From positions 186,001-250,000 of the forward strand of contig SKCR01037617.1 of NCBI GenBank assembly GCA_019454045.1: DNA of 64,000 bases. Direction: 5' to 3'. The notes under the pieces were generated by a model. It saw only the letters and a list, made by a program, of their open reading frames with translations, made no database searches and was not told the DNA's origin. The first letter of the stretch is position 1; each line of letters starts with the position of its first letter. The position numbers and the translations under genes were made by a program. Of the stretch, positions 1 to 11,902 are shown one piece after another. Source of the DNA: Zanthoxylum bungeanum (Eukaryota; Streptophyta; Magnoliopsida; Sapindales; Rutaceae).

Positions 1-539
1 TTATTTTATATAAGATTTATCTTTCATTCTCTAGCTTCCTTAAGTCGTCAAATTATTTTTTGACTCAAAGACTTCACATTTGTAACAAGTTTTTATTTTT
101 AGTTTTTTTTTGCTCTCTCATGTTTCCCTTTTTTCACACTTTTCCTTCTTTTTTGTTTGTATAATATCCTTAACTTAGTGTCATCTCAGCCTTAATTTTG
201 GAAGGGAGTCAAATGAGTGCTAAGTGTTTTGTTTATCTCTACAAATTGTGCCAACATAAATTCTTTCTAGACAAACAATACAATTTTAAGTGAAAGATTT
301 AGTGCGCAATATTTGGATGGCATTCTGCCAGTGATCCCAAAGTTAAAGAATTGCCTTAAGGATTTAGACATGCTCATTTTCGAGAGACATGATATTCTTG
401 AGAAAGACTGAGTTTTATTATCATCGAACTTGGGAAAAAGTCATTCCCTAACGAGAAAAGAATGATGTAATGTAATTTTTGATGATCTAGAATTCAGTCA
501 ATGCATGGTAGAAGCTTTTCAAGGTCATATATCTTGCCA
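1..539. other. AT-rich sequence, no gene recognised
   Basis: No open frame of useful length and no motif that I recognise. It probably continues the minus-strand gypsy remnant to its right, since the gag-like reading on the minus strand fades out here. Confidence 0.4.
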
Positions 540-1468
540 ACGTCGATCAAGTCTTGAACCTCGTGTTCCAAGCGAGCACATCTTTCAGTCTCATGACAAC
601 GGAACTAGTGAAACGCACAATAGTAGGTCGTGTTGTCATATTTAGTCATCGGTTTCTGATATGGGTCCAACGACTTCAAAAGACCCTGCCCCTTTAGTTC
701 TTCAAGTATTTGGTCCAACGATTTCCAATGTTGGAGAAGTGTAACTCCTGGACGCGTTCACTTCCAATGTTCAATTACCTAGACTTCTCCCGTTGTTTTT
801 CTTTTATTTCCATTAGCTATAGAGATTCTTCTTCTCTTCTTCTTCTTCTTCTTCTTCTTCTTCTTCTATGTCTATAACAGTCTTTCTTAACTATTTGAAA
901 TCTAAGATCAAGGAAGTTATCCTCCTTAACTTATTATAAATGGAAGATTTAATATCTTTGATTATAATTTTGATCTGATCTTTCATAGCGGGCCGCATCT
1001 GCACTTTTAAAAGATGGATTCTCCAGCGATCTACATATTCCTTGAAGCCATCGTTTGGCCTTTGTTTGGTATTCTCTAAGTCCTGGGGTGACACAACTAT
1101 CTCCATGTCCGTGACGTATGAGTTTATGAAGGCTTTGGCCAAAGCTCGCCAATCATCCTTTATTTTCTTCTCAAGGTTGTGGTACCATACAATATTGTGC
1201 ACCCTCCAACGACATCCCAAATTCTGTACTTGGCGTTGGGATAGACCCATCGTACTAATCAAAGACACATATTGTCAGAGATACACTTTTGGTTCCCCAT
1301 TCACGTTGAACTTCGTCATTTCGGGCATCTTAAAGTGGGTGGGCAGCTATTTCATAACGGGTATAGCATTATAAGCCAACAAGTCTTCATGTTTACCTTT
1401 CGTCTTTTAGGCCACTACCTTAATTTGTTCCTTTAAATTTTTTAGCTCGATCTCAGCTTGGGACTTGG
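540..1468 (-). pseudogene. Ty3/gypsy gag remnant (element H)
   Basis: The minus strand of 891-1268 reads as a plant gypsy capsid (Retrotrans_gag type): a W-R-A-L-A-K-A-F-I core, then the signature D-L-E-N-T-K-Q-R-P-N and F-K-E-Y-V-D-R-W-R. Further downstream in the same orientation (about 540-620) is a degraded piece resembling the C-H-x-T-E-x-C stretch before the zinc-knuckle region. The N-terminal side has a coiled-coil-like segment at about 1380-1465. Stops and frame changes show it is dead. Its 5' part is cut off by the LTR fragment that starts at 1469. In life the protein would package element RNA. Confidence 0.65.
826..867 (+). repeat. (TTC)n microsatellite
   Basis: About thirteen TTC/TCT units with one interruption near 835. 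It lies inside the decayed gag of element H. Confidence 0.9.
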
Positions 1469-2955
1469 TGTAGACATTGTATTTTTGCACGAGCCCGATG
1501 ATGAGCCTCGTATGGAGGCACTACCTGAAAAGTTACGGAAGTTGTGAAAAATGAATGCCGGAAGGAAAGAAAACCTCCAAAACTAGCACCTCATCGGATT
1601 CGAACTCACTAGCCAGCCTCAAATTCACTCAGTCAGTTTCTGCTTCAAGCCTTAGCATCAGTCCACACGGCCCAAAACCCCATGCCATCGGCCCACACAC
1701 TCAAATCCCCTCATCAACAATTTCCAATTTAACAAGATTTGAAATCCCCTTCTTGCCAAACTTAAAGATTTGAAATCCCATCCTTACCAATTTAACTTGA
1801 TTTGAGATCTCATCATCATCATCAAATTTATGAGATTTTATTCCCTAAATAAATTGATAATATATCTCCCAAATCAACATGATTTGTTTCCCTATTTGGA
1901 GATCCTTTCAAATCATTATAAATAATGGACCAAGTCAGCATCAAAAGAGGACTATTTTCTTTTGCTTTGGACGGCAACCAACAAAAAAAAAAACCCTAGA
2001 CATCACCGAAACAAAAATAAAAAATGTAGACCAATCACCGAAAAAACCAGAAGAAACAACCAATCACCAAAAAACCAGAAGAAACAACCAATCACCGAAA
2101 AGACCATAATAAACAATCAAAATAGTGAGAAAAGAACCACAAAAAATCACCAAAAAAACAACCAAGAATCACCGTGAAACAGCAGCAAAAAAAAACCAAA
2201 AACAGCAGCAAAAAATAACTAAAAACAGCAGCAAAAAATGACCAAAAATAGCACAAAAATAACAAAAAACAACAGCAAAAAACAACAAAAAACAACAATA
2301 AAAAATGACCAAAAATAACCACCGAAACAGCAGCAAACCACCGAAATTGAAAATAACAAACCACCGAAACATCAACCAGCGAAAACATCGACCAGAAAAA
2401 TAGTGACCAACAACAAGTGAAACAGCGAACAGTAAATAGCGAACCGAACCTTGAAACCAACCAGCGATCCTTCCGGCGACGGCCTAACACACTTCCGAGA
2501 AAGCAACTTAAAAGGTAAGACCTGAGGGCACCCTTATCATATTTATTTTTATAGTTTTGGACAATGCATGCCTGACTGGACGTGAAATACGTCCAGCCGG
2601 GTATGCGAAAACCTACATCAAAGACGGCCAAATTTCTGGTCACATTTTCCTTTCTTTGGCATTTCGTTATTTATCCCCATTTTATCTATTGTTGTTTTAT
2701 TATTTCGCCTTTATTTGGTTTATTTTTTTATTTATGTTGATGATTATACATATATGCATTGTTAGATGTTTTCGTGTCAATTTTTTATGTTTGTTTACAT
2801 TTCATTAATGATTATGTATGTTATTATCCCTTGCGGTATATCAGATGGAAACCCAGACGTAAATTCCGTAGCCGAATCCGAATGGATGGTAGTGCAGTCT
2901 ATACTTGGGATACAACTCCACGTGCCACTCGGGAAATACTCATATATGCATGATT
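1469..2955 (+). repeat. LTR fragment of family O
   Basis: Starts TGTAGACATTG, matching the O 3' LTR start at 39211 (TGTAGGCACTG), and shares with it the CGATGATGAG and CGTATGGAGGCAC blocks. The inner block GACCTGAGGGCACCC (about 2520) and the block around 2845-2935 recur at about 40780 and 40910-41010. The LTR tail (homologous to 35400-35756) is missing, so it is a truncated copy. It interrupts gag H. Confidence 0.7.
1975..2420 (+). repeat. Low-complexity CAA/ACA-rich tract
   Basis: A-rich, CAA/ACA-biased tract inside the O-type LTR. It makes long but meaningless Phe/Cys/Leu-rich readings on the minus strand. Confidence 0.7.
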
Positions 2956-4615
2956 AACCCTCTTTTTTATTTGCTATTTATTTATTGACCTTTTTTCTGC
3001 TTCTGATTGTTTATTATAATTTTCGTTATCGCACCTCGATAATCTATGTCGCTATTAAAATGATCGTACTTCATACTTCCTTAGCTCCACCTACTCAATC
3101 TGACTTTAGCACTCATTCTCCTAGTTTATCTATTGAACACTCTATTTTTCTTATTAAGTTTCAACTACTATTAGTTCCAACCTTCATATTCCCGTATCTC
3201 TTATCTATCCCTAGGGCTTAGGGTCTCATAGCTCAAGGTCAGATTCTTCATGTACTTTTGGCTTACTAATGTTCTTTACTGATGCCTCTCATATTCAGCG
3301 ACGCTGGTAATTCAATTCTGGTTAATAATCATACTTTTATCGTATTGTAGCTATACTTTACATACTAGTGACATTAAATCTCTCATAAACCATAATTAAC
3401 TTTTTATATACAAAACCACCCAATCCCGTGGTGGTTTAGTCAGCTTAAACTATGGCTGGTTACTCAATGGTGCGTTACGAAGGAAACATATGGGCTATAC
3501 TCATTATCTCTCTTTCAGCTCTATATTAAATAGAGTTTTGATCTCATGCTAGCTCTTAAAGGCTCACTGTTATGCATTTTACAATGCATCCTGTTGATAC
3601 CCTTCTTTTTCAGTCCTTAAATGGAATGTTTGTTGATATGTGTCATTGCTCGTGTCTAACATTGGTTCTCATGTATTCCTATTATTTTTTGACTAACGCT
3701 TTCTATTTTCATCATTTTATTTAAATAACTTCTCTTTTAAATCTTTTGCTTAAGTTTCTTTTCTTCTTCTCTCCCGTTCTTACTCTATATCTGGAACTTC
3801 CGGGATCTCTGTCTATGTTTTCTTCTCCGAGGGGTATTATCTTTCGAAGATCCTTTTCCATATTGCATAGGATGCTGTAATAACATCGAGGTCCATCTTT
3901 ACTGCTGTTGTCTAACGAGGGTTGGGAGGGTGGGGCTGGTCCTGAAGTCCTTTTTTTTGTTATGGTGATCTCTCTAACTATACGTATTGCAGTGGTACAC
4001 ACTGCTCATTTGTGATCGTAGGATTCCCTTATTCACATATCAGATATTAAGCACCCACACTAAAGTACTATGGCTAGGATCTATCTAAATTACCTTATTT
4101 GACTTTGCCCATGATTTATTTTCGCCTACTGGTCATACCGTCCTTTACTGAAAATCTCCTTAAGGATCATACTCTCTAAAAACCCCACCATACACCATTT
4201 GTTGTTCCCCCTCATGAAGTTTTCTCTGTTACTTAGATTTACTCCTTATCTCAGTTTCTAGAACCTCTTAAGTCACAACTTCTCAAGAAACTCTACATTA
4301 TCTTTGATAGGTTAGGGTATCGGCACTAATACTTTTGGTTTAGGTGTTATTCTCTTACTAGTCCTTCCATTCTAGTATAATGGGGGGCTCTTATAAATCG
4401 TATCTCTAACCCCTGGGGGTCGTTCTCTGCGTCTCTTACTCTGGCTCCTTTGAGCCTTTACTTTCTTGAAGACTGTCTGTTCTACGATAGGGAGATTTAT
4501 TTCTTTTAGATCTGGCTAGATATACCGTGAATTCAATTCACTCTATCTCGTACAAAATATTACTATCTTATGATTCTTATCTAAGTTCAATTGAACTTCT
4601 TGGCTCGACTATCTC
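2956..4615. other. Degenerate sequence, possibly internal part of element E
   Basis: No intact ORF. A minus-strand reading at 3721-4002 is basic and Ser/Pro-rich and could be chromovirus gag debris, but I cannot fix it. Because C1 starts at 4616 and E's primer-binding site lies beyond C1's right end, this stretch may be the left half of E's interior. Confidence 0.25.
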
Positions 4616-5690
4616 GCTATCAGATACTAGATCGTAATACGTAATACATAGTATACTATGCCTGAAGTAGATTATATATTCTTCGTTGAATATTTCTGGA
4701 GAATTGGGTAGGCACGGTGCTTTGCTAGAAGCCAACCATGTCTTATAAATCAGTAAGAACGTGGTACGGGGTACACACGTGTTCAGATAGTCCGACAACC
4801 GGATTTACTGCCAACATATCCAGGGATCTCTTGGGTCGCTTCCCAATGATTCACCGATGACATTTGACTCGAACATAATTAATCTAGGATTAATTATGAG
4901 AGAGAAAATTAATCTAGGATTAATTGCAGCAAGAATTTATCTGGGATAAAATTCGAATAGAAGAGAGAACGCGATTAATTTGGAATTAATCGATTAAATA
5001 ATATATTGGATATATTAGTTAAAATCGGATTTCAAAGCGGAATTAAAAATATATTTTAATTCAGGCGAACGAATTAATTCGAAATTAATTCGCAAGCGAC
5101 TTTCGTAATAATTTTTCTAGGCATTATTATTTAATTAAATTGGATTTAATTACGTCGCGAAGGAAAATTCGTTTAATCGAATTAAACGAACCCGAGCCCG
5201 AAGTGTGTTGAGCAAGCCACTCAAATTTTTAATTTAAAGTGGGACCCACTTCACTTACATTACTAGTCACTTTTTGGTGATGGAAGTGGTTGAGAGCATT
5301 AATTGATTTTTTCCCTCCAACACACTTTGCCTTTGCTTTTTGGAAAAGCATATACACTTTTGCTTGTTGACTTTTGGCATTAGGTTTTAGAAACAAAATA
5401 TCAAAAACTTAGAACTCCCTATTCTCTCCTTGCTTTTGCCGTGAACCTAGGATTCTTCCTCCATTGATTTTGCTTCAAGAATCAAGTGAGCTAGCACTTA
5501 AAGAGTCTTGTGAGGTGATAGGGAAACTCAACATTGGGTTGGATTCACTCAAAGAAGGCTTGGAGCTTCCAACAAATATACAAAATTTTGAAATCAACAT
5601 CCGATCAATGTAAGTTTTTCCGCAAATCTCTTGATCATTCACACACTAAATCATGTATTAGAGACCTTGGGCATGTCTAGGACACTAACA
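4616..5690 (+). repeat. C1 5' LTR, left-truncated
   Basis: Matches the 3' LTR from about 12667 to its end. It ends GACACTAACA, directly before the primer-binding site. Alignment stops abruptly near 4616, so U3 and the promoter are gone. Confidence 0.85.
4880..5200 (+). repeat. Row of short palindromes in the LTR
   Basis: Successive near-perfect inverted repeats with short centres, for example ATTAATCTAGGATTAAT, TTTATCTGGGATAAA and CGATTAATTTGGAATTAATC, followed by AT-rich ones ending in the GTTTAATCGAATTAAAC stem. The row recurs in the other three C-family LTRs. Confidence 0.8.
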
Positions 5691-5691
5691 A

Positions 5692-5703
5692 TGGTATCAT
5701 GAG
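5692..5703 (+). other. C1 primer-binding site (initiator tRNA-Met type)
   Basis: TGGTATCATGAG begins one base after the 5' LTR. It is the standard copia PBS TGGTATCAGAGC with two changes. Confidence 0.8.
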
Positions 5704-7933
5704 CCATATCTAAGCATGATTTATTTCTAGGGTTTATATACTTTAATTTGGGATTTTATGCTTGGAGCTTGTAAATGCCTAAATTGGTTGTTTGGTTATG
5801 GTTGTATGATGATGAATTGGATTTGTGCATCTTTGATTTTATGAAAAATTGATTAGATTAATTTTCCCTAAAAATCCCACCTTGGCCGAAACTACCCTAG
5901 TGTATGCTCATGGTGATTTTTTGAAAATTAAACAATTGGATGTGTTATTGGCATGAAATGTATGTTAGATGTTGATTTAATTAGATTGAAATCAAATTGC
6001 ATGATAATTTCTTGTCAATGCTGTTAGCTTAAGCATGTATAATGGATTGATTTTACTTCAATTTGTGTTGGACATGATTGGATGATATTAGCTTGATTAA
6101 TTAATCTAATTGATGTTTTGGAAATATTAGTTTAATTAATTAATTGTATTAATTACACTTTAATAAAAATTAATGTGATATTTAGAATATTATGTTAATA
6201 AAAATTAGTCTTTAATTGGATTGGGCTAATTTGTTGTATTTTGGCTTAATGGGCTTGGTTGGGCCAAGTTTGGTTTTGGACAATTGGGTTGGATCCAATT
6301 GAGCCTAAAACCATATCCATAAAGTCCAAATATGACTTTTGGGCCTTTAAATAATTTAATTGGGCCTAAATTGATTTTTGGCAAAAAGGGTGATTCCTTA
6401 ATTGGCATTGGCATATTTGATTGGATCCATATTGGCCAAAGCCCATGCCTTAAGAATTAATTGAAAGCCCAATGGACTTTAATTAAAATAGTATTGGATA
6501 CTAATTGGGCTTTTGAGACCCATTTAGATTAAATTTAGAATCTAAGTCTAAAAGACACTAAAATAAGTTTAATTATTTAATTTGGAATTAAATTCGAATT
6601 AGTATTGAATACAAATTAAATTGGATTTAAAATTATAGTTCGATATAATTCAAGAATAAGTACTTTGAGTATTTATTCTTAAACGAGTTTGACTCGCGCA
6701 AATTAAATCGTTGTTTGAACATTGGATGGTCATTAATTCAAAGATTAATTAATTGGATTAGAATGATTGAATAACATGCTTTGTGTGAATACTTGGATGT
6801 ATTTGTATGAATAATGTATAACAGATGGATATTAGAAGAGTGAGGGCAATTTTAGAAAATGTTGTAATAAATTTAGAATTTATTAAATTGGACCTGCGTG
6901 TCCAGCCTATTATCTCTTTACTCTTTATATTTATCTTCTCACCAATTCCCCTCAATGTAAATGAGGTTTCTTTAATGTATTATGTAATTGGGTAGAAGTA
7001 TGAATAGTGCTAGCGGGAGAGAGGAAATTGAGAGATTTGTTCTAGGAACAATTTGTTATATATCCATCTGTATATCATTTTTAATTTATTCACGCCTTAT
7101 TATGCTTTTTGAATGCATGCTTAAGGGTGTATGATGAGACCTAATCAAAGATAATAAATTGGATGCCGATTTACGCGAAAAACCCTCACTTTAACATTAA
7201 GCGTTTTCCTTCCATTGAGTGGTTCTCTATCAGGATCCAAGATTGGCTTTGATTTGTTAGCCAAAGTCAAGATCATTGTCTATCGCGAATGTGTTTGAAC
7301 CACGAAGGCTTTGTTTATATCGCATGTCTTGGGCAGTTGTGACTTATTGGCCAAAGTCAAGGTCACTTCTGTACATCGGCGTGGATTACGAAGCTTTCCC
7401 ACTGTCAATGGGTCTCGCTTAGCTGGAATCATTAAGCTTGTTGAGCCAAAGCCAAGGCTTAGTTGATTCAGAGGAAAATGTTAGGATATATATATATTGG
7501 ATATATATTTGGACTTGGAGGTCCACCTATCGGATCTAGGAATTGGATGAGATCCAATCGATCTTAGAGATATACCTAGTTAAGTTTCATACAGGTTGTT
7601 GGCCAAAGTCAAGGTTGTGTGTTATTTAACGGGATCCTAGCCCACTAGGAAACTGGGTTTCCTGAGTACTCAACAGAGGGTTAGAGGCTCACCGAAAAAT
7701 AGTGGGATGCCAGTATTAAATTTGCTATTTCGTGTAATATTGCTAAATATGCGCTTTATTTTTCGTGTTATATATATTTATTAGTTGGACTAATACTTTA
7801 TTGTTTTTATTGAACAGTTGGACTGTACCCTTATAATATCATTTGTAGTTGATTATATAGTTGGACTATAGTAATCATTACATTTGACTATACCCGATAT
7901 CGTTGATTGAATAATTAGACTATTACAATAAAG
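5704..7933 (+). other. C1 untranslated leader, 2.2 kb
   Basis: No gene. AT-rich, with many TTGGGCC-type words at about 6220-6500 and four copies of a GCCAAAGTCAAG-like motif at 7256-7276, 7346-7365, 7441-7460 and 7598-7618. The same layout is in C2. Confidence 0.7.
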
Positions 7934-8790
7934 ATGACTAGAAAGATTAACGTTAGGGACATCATCATGGGTGATAATGTCTTTAATGGTTCTAATTTTC
8001 CAGATTGGGATATGAATCTCAGGATTGTCCTGGGAGCCGAGAAGTTGCTCTATGTATTAGACAGACCTCTCGGGCCTGAGCCTGGACATGAACGGGTTGT
8101 TGATTATGAGCTTTGGAAGACTCACAGTGATGACAACTCAACTGCTCAATCTGTCATGCTTGCCGCAATGACCCCTCAATTTCGTGTCAAAACAAGGGAT
8201 TGGATCCATATAACATGATGTTGAAATTGAAGGACCTTCATAGATCTAACCTTAAATCTCAGAAGTATGAATTGCAAAAGAAGCTATTTCGCTCTCGCAT
8301 GTCAGATGATACATCTGTCGAGCACTATGTGTCACAGATGATTGCTGACATCGAACAACTAGGTCAGCTGGGCATAACCTTTGATGCTGAGACTTCCATA
8401 GATTTGATCTTACATTCTCTGCCTGACTGCTAGAGCGGGTTCATCATGAACTACAATATGATGAACCAAGAGAAGACTCTTGGAGAGTTGATGGCGATAC
8501 TGAAATAAGTAGAGCCAGAGCTTCTAAAGGGCAAAAAGCGCGAGGCGTATTTCACTTCGACATCTCAGAAGGCCAAGGCTTGGCCGAAGGTTTATGAAGG
8601 TGTGAATAAGAAGAAAAGAAAGGGCAAGGCCAAATCATTAAAGTATTCTGGGAAGACAAAGGACAAATCCCAATATGTCTGCCTGTAGTGTGGCAAACAA
8701 GTTCACTGGAAGCGTGGCTGCCGTTAGTACAAGGCACACATGAAGGAAGTGAAGGCGGGCAAGGCTCCGACTTTAGGTATGTTTGTTATT
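7934..8790 (+). pseudogene. C1 gag pseudogene
   Basis: Reads as a copia capsid from the ATG at 7934 (F-N-G-S-N-F-P-D-W start, then an R-S-x-M-S-D core). One frameshift near 8200 moves it to a second frame ending at 8433. A decayed zinc knuckle at about 8680-8715 still shows C-G-K-x-x-H-W-K-R-G-C, with a stop inside the first half. Its role was RNA packaging; it cannot now make a full capsid. Confidence 0.8.
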
Positions 8791-8819
8791 GAAATAAACA
8801 TGTCTACTTCTAGTTTGAA

Positions 8820-9235
8820 AAATTGAATTTTTGATTCTGGATGTGGTACTCATATATGTACTGATGTGCAGGATCTGCAGATTAGCAGGAGACTGGCCTC
8901 AGGCGAGATTGACTTACGAGTTGGAAACGGGACCAGAGTCGCTGTTTTAGCTGTAGGGACATATATTTTGGAACTGCCCTCGGGGCATGTACTGACTATA
9001 TCAGACTGTTATTATGTACATAGTTTGACTAGAAACATTATCTATGTATCTTGTTTGACCCAGAGCCGGTATACTTTTGTATTCCGAAACACTGGGTGTT
9101 TTGTTCATAAAAATAATTTTGAGATATGTACAACTGATGCTAATAATGGTCTTTATATTTTGAATATAAATGAATCTCAAACATATAACATGACAAGCAA
9201 AAGGCTCAAAATGAGTAAATCAGATGAAACTATCT
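8820..9235 (+). pseudogene. C1 aspartic protease region
   Basis: Contains the active-site word F-D-S-G-C-G-T-H near 8828-8850, then the V-G-N-G-T-R-V-A-V and L-P-S-G-H-V blocks typical of plant copia proteases between gag and integrase. A stop lies just before the active site and a frame change follows before the integrase. Confidence 0.8.
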
Positions 9236-10203
9236 GTGGCATTGTCGTCTGGGACACATAAACAAGACTCGTATATCCATACTTTCGAAGAGTGGATAAT
9301 TGGATGGATTTGATCCTAATTCATATGACGTCTGCGAATCTTATTTATTAGGCAAAATGCCTAAAACGCCTTTTAGCGGTAAATGTGTTCATGCCACCGA
9401 ACTGTTAGCCCTCATTCATAGTGACGTATGTGGGCCCATGTCTAGCAAGGCTAGAGGTGGATATGAATACTTCGTAACCTTTACGGATGATGCATCACGT
9501 TATGGTTATGTGTATCTTATGAGACACAAGTCGGAAACTTTTGAGAAATTCAAAGAGTTTCGACACGAAGTAGAAAAACAGACCGGCAAAAGTATTAAAA
9601 CATTACGGTCGGACCATGGTGGAGAATACTTAAGCAATGAGTTTCTCGATTACTTGAAAGAATATGGTATTCTTTCACAGTGGACTCCTCCCGGAACACC
9701 TCAATTAAACGGTGTGTTCGAACGGAGAAATCGAACTTTGTTGGACATGGTAAGGTCAATGATAAGTCGCACTGAGCTACCAATTTCCTTCTGGGGATAC
9801 GCATTGAACAGTGCAATACTTATTTTGAATAAGGTTTTGTCAAAGTCTGTAGAACAGACTCCATATGAAATATAGACAGGAAAGAAAACAGGTTTCTCAT
9901 TCCTGAAGATTTGGGGATGCTTGGCATACGTTAAACGTTTGGATGGTACCAAACTAGAACCCAAATCGGATAAGTGCCTATTTGTAGGTTATCATAGGGA
10001 AACCAAAGGATATTACTTCTACAACCCACAAGAGAACAAGGTATTTGTTGCTCTCCTTGCAGTTTTCCTCGAAAAGGAATTCCTAGATGCAGTGGTAAGT
10101 GGGAGGAAAGTAGAACTCGATGAAAATCGTAGTGATACTGTCTCTGGCACAGATTCCTTAACGGAACACGAACAGTTCATCAGGGATGAGACTATACCAT
10201 AAT
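9236..10203 (+). pseudogene. C1 integrase region
   Basis: Starts with the zinc-binding W-H-C-R-L-G-H-I-N. The partner C-x-x-C reads C-E-S-Y (second Cys lost). The catalytic triad is visible: D in H-S-D-V-C-G-P-M, D in R-S-D-H-G-G-E-Y, and E in G-V-F-E-R-R-N-R-T. The C-terminal part continues past a stop at about 9893 to the stop near 10201. It would insert element cDNA into the chromosome. It is inactive because of internal stops. Confidence 0.85.
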
Positions 10204-10329
10204 CTTCTAATACACAAGAACCGCGTAGATCGGAGAGAGTCAGAAAACAACCGGAGACGTATGGGTTTCTAATCTCACCTCATGTAGATATTAATCTTAT
10301 TGATGATAATGAGCTGAATACGTATGAGG

Positions 10330-11889
10330 AAGCGATATAAGGTATCGACTCTGCTTTATGACAAGAAGCCATGAAGTCCGAAATGGATTTAATGTATTCC
10401 AACAAAGTCTGGGCACTGGTTGATGCACCAGAAGGCATTAAGCTAATTGGTTGTAAATGGGTCTTCAAGAGGAAGACCGACATGGATGGCAACATTCAAA
10501 CGTACAAAGTTAGGCTTGTGGCGAAAGGGTATCGTCAACGATATGGTGTCGATTACGACGAAACCTTTTCACATGTTGCCATGATTAAATCCATTCGGAT
10601 AATGCTTGCTATTGCTGCATATTTCGATTATGAAATATGGCAGATGGACGTCAAGACCGCTTTCCTTAACGAAAACCTTTTGGAGGATATTTATATGCAA
10701 TAGCCTGACGGTTTTGTCATACTAAGACTTGCAAACAAGGTTTATAAGTTAAATCGATCCATTTATGGATTGAAGCAAGCATCGCGTTCTTGGAACCAAT
10801 GTTTTGATGAGATCATAAAAGAATATGATTTTGTTCAAAACGAGGATGGTCCTTGTGTATATAAGAAGGTTAGTGGGAGCGCACTGACATTCATTGTCCT
10901 TTACGTTGATGATGTATTGCTTATTGGCAATGACATTCCCATGCTACAATCAGTGAAAGCTTGGCTTTCATTAAAATTCTCCATGAAAGATCTGAGAGAA
11001 GCAGCCTTTATTCTGGGAATAAGGATATACCGGGATAGATCTAAAAAGCTGCTTGGACTCTCTCAGAGCTCGTACATTGACAAAGTGTTGAAGCGATTCA
11101 ACATGGATCAGTCTAAGTGGGGACTGCTTCCAGTGTCACATAGCATCTCTCTATCTAAGGACTTGTGTTCTAAAACACAAGATGAGAGAGATAACATGAG
11201 TCAGATCCCGTTCGCTTCGGCAGTCGAATCGATCATGTATGCCATGATATTTACACGAACTGATGTCTTGTATGCTTTGAGCCTGTGCAGTCGCTATCAG
11301 GCTGATCTAGGTGATGGTCACTAGATTGCTGTTAAGAACATCCTTAAGTATCTTAGACGAACTAAGGACGCTTTCTTAGTCTATGGAGATGGAGAACTTG
11401 AGGTGACTGGGTTCACCGATGCAAGTTTCCAAACCGATAAAGACGACTCTAAGTCACAGTCTGGGTATATATTTTGTTTGAACAACGGAGCAGTGAGCTA
11501 GAAATCTTCCAAGCAAGAGACTGTTGTTTATTCAACAACAGAAGCGGAATATATCGCTGCAGCTGAGGTAGCAAAAGAAGCAGTTTGGATCCGTAAATTC
11601 TTAATTGGACTAGGAGTAGTTCCGTTAATAGCTAAGACCGTTCCTTTGTATTGTGACAATAATGGGGCTATAGTGCAGGCTAAGGAACCGCGGTCTCATC
11701 AATGATCCAAGCATGTACTTTGATGTTTCCATTTGATACGTGAGATCATACATCGTGGCGTTTTGAAGATCGAAAAGATCACTTCAGATGACAACATTAC
11801 AGATCCGCTGACGAAAGCTATTTCTCAGTAGAAGTTTGAGCGACATGTATATAGTTTAGGTGTTAGATACTTGAGTGATTGGCTATGAG
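10330..11889 (+). pseudogene. C1 reverse transcriptase and RNase H
   Basis: The RT shows C-K-W-V-F-K-R-K, Q-M-D-V-K-T-A-F-L-N and the Y-V-D-D catalytic box at about 10900. RNase H follows from about 11325 with T-D-A-S-F-Q, T-E-A-E-Y and C-D-N-N-G-A. The reading frame stays constant, but stops interrupt it, for example after M-Q near 10700, at the end of the RT near 11322, before K-S-S-K-Q near 11500 and near 11705. Each is one transition away from Gln, Trp or Arg. The order after integrase is diagnostic for copia. Confidence 0.9.
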
Positions 11890-11890
11890 C

Positions 11891-11902
11891 CAAGTGGGAG
11901 AT
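11891..11902 (+). other. C1 polypurine tract
   Basis: CAAGTGGGAGAT directly before the 3' LTR start TGTTCGAC. The same tract precedes the C2 3' LTR. Confidence 0.8.

Noticed and set aside
2092..2643. Minus-strand 183-codon reading, Phe/Cys/Leu-rich, looks membrane-like
   Set aside because: It is the complement of a CAA/ACA low-complexity tract inside an LTR.
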